A stretch of 64,000 bases of DNA, from NCBI GenBank assembly GCA_963761325.1, contig CAVXGZ010000001.1, forward strand, positions 186,001-250,000, given 5' to 3'. The stretch's first letter is position 1, and every line of letters begins with the position of its first letter. Of the stretch, positions 39,310 to 47,064 are shown piece after piece. A program made the translations under genes and the position numbers. Source of the stretch: Streptantibioticus_C sp963761325. GTDB taxonomy: Bacteria > Actinomycetota > Actinomycetes > Streptomycetales > Streptomycetaceae. Below the pieces are notes generated by a model that saw only the letters and a program-made list of their open reading frames with translations, ran no database searches and was not told the origin of the DNA.

Positions 39310-40812
39310 GTGAGCACCGATCAGATCCGGCGCTGGGACTCGGGAGCGCTGGCGCACGGCGTCAACGACCCTTTCGGGCAGGGACCGCTGCCCTGGCTGC
39401 GCGAACGCGAGCACTACCTGGAGGGCTCCGGCCAGCTCCTGCCGTGGTACGTGGACCTGGCCGCCATCGACGGCGGCCGCCCGGTGCCCGGCCAGCGCGC
39501 CACCGGCCGCCGGCACGGCTCGGGCCCGCACAACGCGAACGACACCGACCTGCAGATCAAGGGCTACGCGTCCTGCGCCTCCGTCGAGCCCGGCGGCTCC
39601 GTCGACTTCCACGTCAGCGTCGATCCGCCGCAGCCGTTCACCGTGGACGTCTACCGCATCGGCCACTACGGCGGCGACGGCGCCGCGCACATCACCAGCA
39701 GCCCGCGGCTGTCCGGCATCGTCCAGCCGCCGCCGCTCGCCGCCGGCCTCACCGTCTCCTGCCACCACTGGTGGCTCTCCTGGCGGCTGCAGGTCCCCTC
39801 GTACTGGAACAACGGCGCCTACGTCGCCGTGCTGACCACCGACGACGGATACCGCAGCCACGTGCCGTTCACCGTGCGCGACACCCAGCCGGCCGACCTG
39901 CTGCTGGTGCTGCCCGACGTGACCTGGCAGGCGTACAACCTCTACCCGGAGGACGGCCGCACCGGCGCCAGCCTCTACCACGCCTGGGACGAGGAGGGCC
40001 GGCTGCTCGGCGAGGAGTCCGCCGCCGAAGTGGTCTCCTTCGACCGGCCCTACGCCGGCGCCGGCCTGCCGCTGCACGTCGGCCACGCCTACGACTTCAT
40101 CCGCTGGGCCGAGCGCTACGGCTACGACCTCGCCTACGCCGACGCCCGCGACCTGCACGCCGGCCGGGTGGATCCGACCCGGCACCGCGGCGTGGTCTTC
40201 CCCGGCCACGACGAGTACTGGACGGTCGCCATGCGCCGCGCGGTCGAGCGGGCCCGCTCACACGGCACCTCGCTGGTCTTCCTGTCCGCCAACACCATGT
40301 ACTGGCAGGTCGGCCTCGCCCCCTCGACCAGCGGCAGCCCGGACCGGCTGCTCATCTGCCGCAAGGCCCGTCCGGACGCCCGCGGCCGCACCGCCTTGTG
40401 GCGGGACCTCGGCGAGTCCGAGCAGCAGATCCTCGGCGTGCAGTACGCCGGCCGGGTGCCCGAGCCGCGCCCGATGGTGGTGCGCAACGCCGACCACTGG
40501 CTGTGGCGCTCCACCGGCGCCGGCGAGGGCGACGAGCTGCCGGGCATGGTGGCCGGCGAGGCCGACCGCTACTTCCCGCGCACCGCGCTGTCGCCGTACA
40601 CCGAGCGGATCCTGCTCGCGCACTCCCCGTACGAGGACACCGCCGGCGTCCGCACCCACCAGGAGACCTCGCTGTACCGCGCGCCCAGCGGCGGCTACGT
40701 CTTCGCCTCCGGCACCTTCGCCTGGTCGCCGGCGCTCGACCGCCCCGGCCACGTGGACGAGCGGGTGCGGCGGGCCACCGCCAACCTGCTGGACCGCGTC
40801 GTCGCCGGGTGA
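39310..40812 (+). CDS. N,N-dimethylformamidase beta-subunit-like protein
   Basis: A 500-aa protein starting at GTG 39310 with AAGGGGG upstream. Residues ~75-190 look like an Ig-like beta domain (GGSVDFHVSVDPPQPFTVDVYRIG); the C-terminal ~310 residues match the large subunit of dimethylformamidase (VTWQAYNLYPEDGRTGASLY, FPGHDEYWT, LSANTMYWQV). Those enzymes hydrolyse dimethylformamide; many actinobacterial homologues are uncharacterised. No small alpha subunit is nearby, so the real reaction is unknown. Lies 42 bp before purC. Confidence 0.75.
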   Translation: MSTDQIRRWDSGALAHGVNDPFGQGPLPWLREREHYLEGSGQLLPWYVDLAAIDGGRPVPGQRATGRRHGSGPHNANDTDLQIKGYASCASVEPGGSVDFHVSVDPPQPFTVDVYRIGHYGGDGAAHITSSPRLSGIVQPPPLAAGLTVSCHHWWLSWRLQVPSYWNNGAYVAVLTTDDGYRSHVPFTVRDTQPADLLLVLPDVTWQAYNLYPEDGRTGASLYHAWDEEGRLLGEESAAEVVSFDRPYAGAGLPLHVGHAYDFIRWAERYGYDLAYADARDLHAGRVDPTRHRGVVFPGHDEYWTVAMRRAVERARSHGTSLVFLSANTMYWQVGLAPSTSGSPDRLLICRKARPDARGRTALWRDLGESEQQILGVQYAGRVPEPRPMVVRNADHWLWRSTGAGEGDELPGMVAGEADRYFPRTALSPYTERILLAHSPYEDTAGVRTHQETSLYRAPSGGYVFASGTFAWSPALDRPGHVDERVRRATANLLDRVVAG

Positions 40813-40853
40813 GCGAGAATCGTGGCGTTGGGACGTACCACCATGGAGGAAGC

Positions 40854-41753
40854 GTGTCCGGATTCGTAGCCAAGCCCGAACCCGTCCAGGTGCCGGGTCT
40901 GGTGCATCTGCACACCGGCAAGGTCCGCGACCTCTACCGGAACGCGGACGGCGACCTGGTGATGGTGGCCAGCGACCGGATCTCCGCCTACGACTGGGTG
41001 CTGCCCACCGAGATCCCGGACAAGGGCCGGGTGCTGACCCGGTTGTCGCTGTGGTGGTTCGAGCAGTTGGCCGACCTGTGCCCGCACCACGTGCTCTCCA
41101 CCGAGCTGCCGCCCGGCGCCCCCGCCGACTGGGCCGGGCGCACCACGGTGGTCCGCTCGCTGCGGATGGCGCCGGTGGAGTGCGTGGCGCGCGGCTACCT
41201 GACCGGGTCCGGCCTGGCCGAGTACGAGCGCAGCCGCACGGTCTGCGGCCTGGCGCTGCCCGAAGGGCTGGTGGACGGCTCCGAGTTGCCGGCCGCCATC
41301 TTCACCCCGGCCACCAAGGCCGAGGTCGGCGAGCACGACGAGAACGTCTCCTTCGGGGCGGTCGCCCAGCGCCTCGGCGCCGAAACCGCCGCCGAGCTGC
41401 GGCAGATGACGCTGGCCGTCTACTCGCGCGCCCGCGACCTGGCCCGCGACCGGGGCATCATCCTGGCCGACACCAAGTTCGAGTTCGGCTTCGACGGCGA
41501 CGAACTGGTGCTGGCCGACGAGGTGCTGACCCCCGACTCCTCGCGGTTCTGGCCCGCCGAGCAGTGGCGGCCGGGCCGTCCGCAGCCCTCGTTCGACAAG
41601 CAGTACGTCCGCGACTGGCTCACCTCCGCCGCCTCCGGCTGGGACCGGGCCGCCGACACCCCGCCGCCCGCGCTGCCGGCCGAGGTGGTCGAGCGCACCC
41701 GGGCGAAGTACCTGGAGGCGTACGAGAAGCTGACCGGCCTGCGCTGGACGTGA
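40854..41753 (+). CDS. purC: SAICAR synthetase
   Basis: A 299-aa enzyme condensing CAIR with aspartate, a step in de novo purine synthesis. HTGKVRDLY near residue 17, SDRISAYDWVLPTEIPDKG, VRSLRMAPVECVARGYLTGSG, and FEFGFDGDELVLADEVLTPDSSRF are typical. GTG 40854 follows GGAGGA. It is convergent with the toxin/immunity block, 18 bp between stops, marking the edge of that insertion. Confidence 0.96.
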   Translation: MSGFVAKPEPVQVPGLVHLHTGKVRDLYRNADGDLVMVASDRISAYDWVLPTEIPDKGRVLTRLSLWWFEQLADLCPHHVLSTELPPGAPADWAGRTTVVRSLRMAPVECVARGYLTGSGLAEYERSRTVCGLALPEGLVDGSELPAAIFTPATKAEVGEHDENVSFGAVAQRLGAETAAELRQMTLAVYSRARDLARDRGIILADTKFEFGFDGDELVLADEVLTPDSSRFWPAEQWRPGRPQPSFDKQYVRDWLTSAASGWDRAADTPPPALPAEVVERTRAKYLEAYEKLTGLRWT

Positions 41754-41771
41754 CGCCCGCGGCCCGCCGGC

Positions 41772-43952
41772 TCAGCCCAGCCGCCGGGCGTCCACGCGCC
41801 AGGCGCTCGTCCCCCTCCAGCCGCCGGCCACCAGCAGTCCGTCGGGGGTGAACGCGACGGCCTCCACGTCGTGCGGGCAGTACACCGGGTACGGGTCGCC
41901 GCCCGGCGTCAACACGTCGACCACGTCGCTGGACCAGCAGACCGCCAGCAGCGGACCCGCGGGGGTGACCGTGATCGCCAGCGACCGCGGCAGCGCCTCC
42001 CGGTGCGCCAGCGGCACCTCCAGAGGCGGGCGGGAGGACGCCCACAGCACGACGTCGCCGGCCGCCGTGCCGGCCGCGACGAGGGCCTGCCCGTCGTTCA
42101 CCGCCAGGCAGCAGACGGCGGTCAGCGGGGTCCGGGCCAGCACGGCGGACCGCGCCTCGTCCCCACCGCCGGCCGCGCCGTGCAGATGGGCCGCGCCGGC
42201 GGCGTCGCCGAAGACCAGCAGCCCGGCCGCCGGGTCGCCGCCGACCGCCAGGACCGTGCCCGCGCCGCCGCCCTCGCCGTCCGCCGGGCGGGCCGCGTTG
42301 TAGGACGCCGCGATCCGGGCCGGTCCCGCGTCGGCGCCGCCGTCGGCGCCCACCACCAGCAGCGATCCGTCGTCGTCCAGCAGCAGGAAGCCCCCGCCGG
42401 GCAGCGCGGCCATCGCGCGGGCGCCGGAGACCGGCACACCGCCCACCCGTTGGGCGCAGGCCCCGGAGGCGGGGTCCAGCCGGCGCAGTTGGCCCAGCGG
42501 GTCGGCGGCGGCCAGGGTCAGGCCCGGCGCGGCGCCCGGCGCGGCGGCGGCCAGCGCCCGTACCCCGCCGGGCCACTGCAGCGGTTCGCCGCCCGGCGCC
42601 GGAAGGCCCAGCCGCGGCCGGGACCAGCGCGCGGTGCACACCGCCCGGCCGGCCGGTTCGGCCAGCGCCTCGGCCAGCCGCGGCGCGGTGCCGAGCGCGC
42701 CGGCGTGCAGCAGCGCCGCGCGGGCGGCCGGCTCGCGCGGACCGGTGGCCAGCGCCGGCGCGACCGCGTACCAGGCGGTGCGCAGCGAGGCGGGGACCCG
42801 GATCCGGCGGTCGCCGAGCGCCGCGGTGATCGCGGTCGACGAGCCGTGCACCAGGAAGCCGGGATCGCTCAGCAGCCGGCCGGCGAACTCCGGGCCGGGG
42901 GCGTGGTCGAGGAGGTGGTCGAGGACGTAGCGCGGGGCCGCCGACCAGTCGGGCCGCCCCTGCTCGTCGGTGGTGAGCAGCCCGAGGACCGCGTCGAAGA
43001 CCGCCTCGGCGTCCGGGTCGCCCTCCGCCCGGGCCTCCTGCCGGGCGAGCCCGGCCAGCCGGGGCAGCGGCAACGTGAACGGCCCGCCGGGCGGGGCGAG
43101 TTCGCCGGAAGCCTCGGTGACGTGCTCCGCCGCGCCGGGCAGGGCCGGGTGCAGGGCGGCGTGCAGCCGCTGCCAGGTGTCCAGGTCCAGCGGCCCGCGC
43201 GCCGCGGCCAGCGTCCGCAGCGCGGCGCGCACCGGCCCGGACCGGCCGGCCCACCAGGCCGCCACCGGATCGCCGTCCGGCACCCCGCCGGCCGGCAGCG
43301 CGGCGGCGAGCCGGGCCCGGACCGGATGCGGGAAGACCTGCTCGGCCGGCACCGCCGGGTCGCCGCCGGCCAGCGCGGCGTACCACGCGCCGAAGCCGTC
43401 CCGGTCGGTCAGCTCCGGATCGTCCAGGTCGAGCACGTGGGCCGGATGGGCGAAGCCGGCGGCCGAGGCGTCGCGCACCTCCGCCACCACCCGGACGTGC
43501 GGCAGCTCCAGCAGCGGATCGAGCACCTCGGAGACCAGGGCCGTCCCGTCGCGCGAGCCGCCGCGCCCGCAGGCGTGCAGCCCGGGCACCGCGATCAGCA
43601 GCGGCCGCCGGTCCTGGCCGGCCCGCCGCAGCAGGTCGGCCACCGATCCGCCGCCGTACTCCAGTTGCCGCAGCAGCTCCCACACCGCGGGGGCCGGCCC
43701 GAGCTCGTCGGCGAGCAGCAGCGCGTTCGCCCGGTCGGCGCTCCGCCCGGAGTCGCCGGCCGCGAACCAGGCGATCAGGTGACTCTTGCCGCTGCCGGCG
43801 CCGCCGGCGACCAGGCACAGCCGCGGCGCCCCGGTGTCCGCCGCCCAGCGCAGGAGGGCGCGTCCGGCCGGGGCGCGTCCGGCCTCCAGGACCGGGCGGG
43901 CGTCCACGGCGAGCTCCTCGATCACAACCGGCTCCTTCGGCCGTGGGGTCAC
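41772..43952 (-). CDS. P-loop NTPase with C-terminal beta-propeller-like half
   Basis: A 726-aa protein. Walker A GGAGSGKS is at residues 50-57, then a Walker B-like strand RPLLIAVPGLH near 115, consistent with a small STAND/NACHT-like ATPase. The middle ~250 residues are helical. From about residue 440 repeated short beta units (ALPGGGFLLLDDDGSLLVV, AVNDGQALVAAGTAAGDVVLW, AFTPDGLLVAGGW) suggest a WD40-like propeller. GTG 43952 overlaps the SUKH-4 stop, so it is the last gene of the toxin/immunity operon. Regulatory, immunity or defence roles are possible; none is shown. Confidence 0.7.
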   Translation of the reverse strand: MTPRPKEPVVIEELAVDARPVLEAGRAPAGRALLRWAADTGAPRLCLVAGGAGSGKSHLIAWFAAGDSGRSADRANALLLADELGPAPAVWELLRQLEYGGGSVADLLRRAGQDRRPLLIAVPGLHACGRGGSRDGTALVSEVLDPLLELPHVRVVAEVRDASAAGFAHPAHVLDLDDPELTDRDGFGAWYAALAGGDPAVPAEQVFPHPVRARLAAALPAGGVPDGDPVAAWWAGRSGPVRAALRTLAAARGPLDLDTWQRLHAALHPALPGAAEHVTEASGELAPPGGPFTLPLPRLAGLARQEARAEGDPDAEAVFDAVLGLLTTDEQGRPDWSAAPRYVLDHLLDHAPGPEFAGRLLSDPGFLVHGSSTAITAALGDRRIRVPASLRTAWYAVAPALATGPREPAARAALLHAGALGTAPRLAEALAEPAGRAVCTARWSRPRLGLPAPGGEPLQWPGGVRALAAAAPGAAPGLTLAAADPLGQLRRLDPASGACAQRVGGVPVSGARAMAALPGGGFLLLDDDGSLLVVGADGGADAGPARIAASYNAARPADGEGGGAGTVLAVGGDPAAGLLVFGDAAGAAHLHGAAGGGDEARSAVLARTPLTAVCCLAVNDGQALVAAGTAAGDVVLWASSRPPLEVPLAHREALPRSLAITVTPAGPLLAVCWSSDVVDVLTPGGDPYPVYCPHDVEAVAFTPDGLLVAGGWRGTSAWRVDARRLG

Positions 43953-44518
43953 AGACCCCAGACGATGCTGTCCACCATGTCGCTCCAGTAGCTCTCCTCC
44001 GCCGCGAAGCCCGCCGGGTCGAGGGCGCGCAGCCGCTCCAGCAGCCGCGCGCCGATCGCCTCGTGCTCCGCGTCGTCCTCGACGTCGTCCCCCAGCGCCA
44101 TGGCGCCCAGTTCGCCGCGGAGCAGGGTGAGGAACCGGGCGAACAAGTCCACGCCGGCGTTGACCGGGACGACCGCGCTCGTGCCGTCGACCAGTACCCT
44201 GACCGCTCCGGTGGCTCCGTCGAGCAGCACCACGTCGTCCCAGAAGAACCCCAGGATCACCCAGTCGCCGATGCCCCCCTCGGCGCCCTCGCAGTCGGCG
44301 AGCCAGGGCTTGCGCGCGGCGGCCGACGCCGGGCCGCTCGCCAGGTCGTCGTCGATCATGAACAGGAAGCCGTCCACGTCGGGCAGCCCCGCCCCGGTGA
44401 GGAAGCGGGCGGACTCCTCGTGGGTCACCACCGGGTTGAGCCGCCCGGGCTCCACCGTGACGAGGTGCTCCGCGCCGAACGCGGTCTCCAACTCCTCGCG
44501 GGAAATGGCTGAACTCAT
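43949..44518 (-). CDS. SUKH-4 family immunity protein
   Basis: A 189-aa acidic protein. NPVVTHEESARFLTGAGLPD near residue 28, GDWVILGFFWDDVVLLDGATGAV and the late helix LFARFLTLLRGELGAMA match the SUKH-4 pattern. SUKH proteins neutralise co-encoded toxins, often nuclease or deaminase toxins, by direct binding. ATG 44518 has GAGGAA upstream. It lies between a SUKH-deaminase fusion and the NTPase gene, overlapping the latter by 4 nt. It is the most likely immunity gene for the toxin at 45445-46215. Confidence 0.75.
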   Translation of the reverse strand: MSSAISREELETAFGAEHLVTVEPGRLNPVVTHEESARFLTGAGLPDVDGFLFMIDDDLASGPASAAARKPWLADCEGAEGGIGDWVILGFFWDDVVLLDGATGAVRVLVDGTSAVVPVNAGVDLFARFLTLLRGELGAMALGDDVEDDAEHEAIGARLLERLRALDPAGFAAEESYWSDMVDSIVWGL

Positions 44519-44555
44519 GCGATTCCTCGGAACATTTCTGGGTCGACGCCGGGGG

Positions 44556-45413
44556 TCAGGAGCGCGACGAGGCCGCGTGGCGCAGGAGTTCCAGGAATCC
44601 CTGTTCCCGTGATTCCGCGTCGTCTCCGTACGGGAAATTGTGGGTGTATTCGGCACGCGGGAACTCGACGGCCATCCACAGGGAGCAGTAGTGGCCGGGG
44701 AGGAAACAGGGTTCGAGTTCGGTGTGGACGGCGCGGACCAGGTCGGCACCGGTGCCCGCCGCCCGCAGGTCCTGCCAGATCCGCTCCTCCGGGTGCAGGC
44801 ACAGCGATCCGGAGTCGGTGACGACGCGCTCCGCGCCGTTGTCGTCGAGCACCGCGAAGGAGGCGAACGACGGGTGCGAGGCGGTGTGCCGGATGTCCTG
44901 GATGACCGCCGACCACCAGGTGTCAGGGCCCTGCACCGAGGCGTGGTCGATGTTGGCCAGCCGCTTGAGCAGCACCCGGACGTGGTCGGCGCTCTCCGGG
45001 ACGCTGCGGGCGGCGGCGATCAGCGAGAGCGCCTCGTCCAGCGCGACCAGCGATTCCAGGAAGCCGTCGAGGGTGGCGCCCACCGTCACCGCCGGAGCGC
45101 CCTGGCCGGCGAAGTCGGCCCGCACGGCGCCGTCCTCGTCCACGCACAGCTGCATCCCGCGGTCCCAGCCGATCCGGCACCACGCGGCCCGCCCGTCGTC
45201 CGGGACCTCGGCGCCGGCCGCGCGGTAGTGGTCGCCGAGCGTGACCGGGTCCTCGTCCCCGGAGTGGAAGTACGGTCCGACCTGCCGGGGGACGACGGCG
45301 CCGCCGAGCAGGGCCGCCGCCGCGTCCGGCACCGCGGTGCCCGCCGGGTCCACGGTCCGCAGCCCGGCGGCGCCGAACCGCGCCCGGAGTCTGTTCACAA
45401 GGTCGTCGGGCAT
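44556..45413 (-). CDS. SUKH-4-like domain fused to a deaminase domain
   Basis: A 285-aa protein. Residues 1-135 resemble SUKH-4 (VGPYFHSG, then WCRIGWDRGMQLCVDEDGAV and a final helix FLESLVALDEALSL). Residues ~165-280 carry a complete nucleotide/nucleic-acid deaminase signature, H207-P-E and P235-C-x6-C243 in HTELEPCFLPGHYC, the same H-x-E / PC-x6-C spacing as the toxin next door. An immunity domain joined to a toxin-type enzyme is unusual; it could be a chaperone-like antitoxin or a self-restrained effector. ATG 45413 has TAGGAT ending 6 nt upstream, an internal leaderless start. Confidence 0.65.
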   Translation of the reverse strand: MPDDLVNRLRARFGAAGLRTVDPAGTAVPDAAAALLGGAVVPRQVGPYFHSGDEDPVTLGDHYRAAGAEVPDDGRAAWCRIGWDRGMQLCVDEDGAVRADFAGQGAPAVTVGATLDGFLESLVALDEALSLIAAARSVPESADHVRVLLKRLANIDHASVQGPDTWWSAVIQDIRHTASHPSFASFAVLDDNGAERVVTDSGSLCLHPEERIWQDLRAAGTGADLVRAVHTELEPCFLPGHYCSLWMAVEFPRAEYTHNFPYGDDAESREQGFLELLRHAASSRS

Positions 45414-45444
45414 GGGGGGATCCTACCTCCGGTATTCGGCCGCA

Positions 45445-46215
45445 CTAGGCGAACAGACCCTTGAGATATCCGTCCAACAACCGCCTGGATGCGGTCGCTT
45501 CGGCCTTCGTGCCGTACTCGAAGGAATGCGTCACGCGCAGGTTCGGGTCGGTGAAGTACTTGGGCAGCCACTCCTGGCACATGCGTCCGCGCAGGGCGCA
45601 CGGTGATCTCTCGGTGTAGACGGAGTCCACGTGTTGCGCGATTCCCTTGGACACGAAGGGAATACCGGCGAACCGTTCGGAATGCGCCTGGTTCGGTGCG
45701 CTGGTGCCGACCAGGATGAACTCGTCGTCGCCGTTCTTGTAGTGGAACGCGGCGTAGTTCGTGCCGCCGCCGCTGTTGCCGCGGGCCAGCCGGGCCCGCG
45801 CGGTGGCCCGGGACAGCTCGCTGGCGTTCGGGTCGATCTGCTCGGAGGAGACCTTGGTCAGGCCCGGCGGCTTGGGGCTGAGCTGGTAGGTGTCCTTCTT
45901 CCAGGTGGTGGCCTTGCCGCCCTCGCCCTCGTTGAGGATCGCCCCCACGCCGGGGTCGCCGTCCGCCACCGGGCGCTCCTTGAGCACGCCGCCCTCGTTC
46001 ACCACCCGGGAGACGTTCCCGTCGTGGTCGATCGTGTAGACCGGGACGCGGTCGGTGATGTCGTCCTCGGCCTTGTCGAAGTGGTCGGCCGCCTTGCGGG
46101 TGGCCTGGCCGAGGCCGTGCAGCCGGGTGGAGATGGCCTTGGTGATCTTGCCACCCGCCTCCTCCAGCCCCTTCGCCGTCTCGGAGATGATCTTCGTTAC
46201 CCCGCCGTCGGCCAT
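45445..46215 (-). CDS. Deaminase toxin (polymorphic toxin C-terminal type)
   Basis: A 256-aa protein. Residues 1-55 are helical and resemble the tail of a WXG/LXG export module. Residues ~60-145 are a linker. The C-terminal ~105 residues form a deaminase fold with H178-S-E as the catalytic motif and P205-C-x6-C213 completing the zinc site, resembling XOO_2897-type toxin deaminases. Expected action is deamination of nucleotides or nucleic acids in a rival cell. Its ATG lies 3 bp after the stop of the WXG-like gene, so toxin and export module are separate but cotranslated. Two SUKH genes downstream fit immunity. Confidence 0.7.
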   Translation of the reverse strand: MADGGVTKIISETAKGLEEAGGKITKAISTRLHGLGQATRKAADHFDKAEDDITDRVPVYTIDHDGNVSRVVNEGGVLKERPVADGDPGVGAILNEGEGGKATTWKKDTYQLSPKPPGLTKVSSEQIDPNASELSRATARARLARGNSGGGTNYAAFHYKNGDDEFILVGTSAPNQAHSERFAGIPFVSKGIAQHVDSVYTERSPCALRGRMCQEWLPKYFTDPNLRVTHSFEYGTKAEATASRRLLDGYLKGLFA

Positions 46216-46218
46216 CGC

Positions 46219-46941
46219 TCAGCCCCCGGTGGTGAAGGTCAGCGCGCCGGTCCGGTTGCGGAAGGTGCGCCCGTTCTGCAGGTTGGTGTCGGCCTCGGTC
46301 ACCAGGGTGCCGGCGTGGGTGCGCATCGCCTCGGTGTCCAGCTTCAGCACCGGTGGCGGGCCGCCGGCGATCTGCCCGGCCTCCATGAACAGCAGCCGCT
46401 GGGCGGCCGCGTCGATGCGTTCCAGCACCGGGCCGATGGTCGCGTCGACCAGCTTGCCGACCACCTCGGTCTCGAACCGCTGCAGGATGGCGCTGACGAT
46501 CTTGTTCTGCGCCTCGACGAAGACCACCTCCGCGGCCTCCGCGATCCCGAAGGTGACCACCGCGGCGGCCTGGTCCGCGGCGAACTCGGCGGCGGCGATG
46601 ACGAGTTGGGCGATGACCTCGCCCTTCATCCCCTCCACGCCGATCGCCGCGACGTCGAGCGCGTCGGCGAACACGCGGCACGCCTCGATCATGTCCTTCA
46701 TGTGGCCGGAGCTCTGCTCGGTCCACACCTGGGCCAGCGCGCTGTAGGACTGCGCGGTGTACGCCTCCTGGAGCTTGCCGGTGATGACGCCGTGCGCGGT
46801 GTCGTGCGACTGCTCGCACTGGGCGGCGTAGGTCCGAAGATGGGTGCCGGCCTCGCGCAGTTGGTCCTCGTCGATCTCCGGCCAGTTGAAGCCGAGCACT
46901 CCGGCGATCTCCACCAGCCAGTGGGGCAGGTTGATGGCCAT
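46219..46941 (-). CDS. WXG100/CpnT-N-like protein, type VII secretion-associated
   Basis: A 240-aa, almost wholly helical protein. LPHWLVEIAGVLGFNWPEIDEDQLREAG at the N-terminus, LAQVWTEQSSGHM with its W, and an Ala-rich coiled-coil with VIAAAEFAADQAAAVVTFGIAEAAEV match the N-terminal module of CpnT-like exported toxins. Normally this module is fused to the toxin; here it stops and the toxin follows 3 bp later. ATG 46941 has GGGGGA upstream. It is the first gene of the five-gene block. No ESX/T7SS core genes are in the window, so export machinery must be elsewhere. Confidence 0.7.
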   Translation of the reverse strand: MAINLPHWLVEIAGVLGFNWPEIDEDQLREAGTHLRTYAAQCEQSHDTAHGVITGKLQEAYTAQSYSALAQVWTEQSSGHMKDMIEACRVFADALDVAAIGVEGMKGEVIAQLVIAAAEFAADQAAAVVTFGIAEAAEVVFVEAQNKIVSAILQRFETEVVGKLVDATIGPVLERIDAAAQRLLFMEAGQIAGGPPPVLKLDTEAMRTHAGTLVTEADTNLQNGRTFRNRTGALTFTTGG

Positions 46942-46981
46942 CTGAACGTCCCCCGTCCAATGCCGTCAATGGTCTTGACGA

Positions 46982-47014
46982 ACAATCATATTGTCCGTAA
47001 GGCGACGGTCGGAA
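46982..47014 (-). promoter_or_regulatory. Promoter of the toxin/immunity block
   Basis: -10 TATGAT at 46990-46985 with TTCCGA 18 nt upstream (47014-47009). A 5-bp inverted repeat ACAAT-CAT-ATTGT (46982-46994) covers the -10. The AT-rich patch stands out from its surroundings. It is the only promoter-like sequence I see before the WXG-like gene. Confidence 0.45.
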
Positions 47015-47064
47015 GGCGTTCTTGAGTCACCGCCCGTCCTGTGACGAGCCCGTGACAAGGCGGT

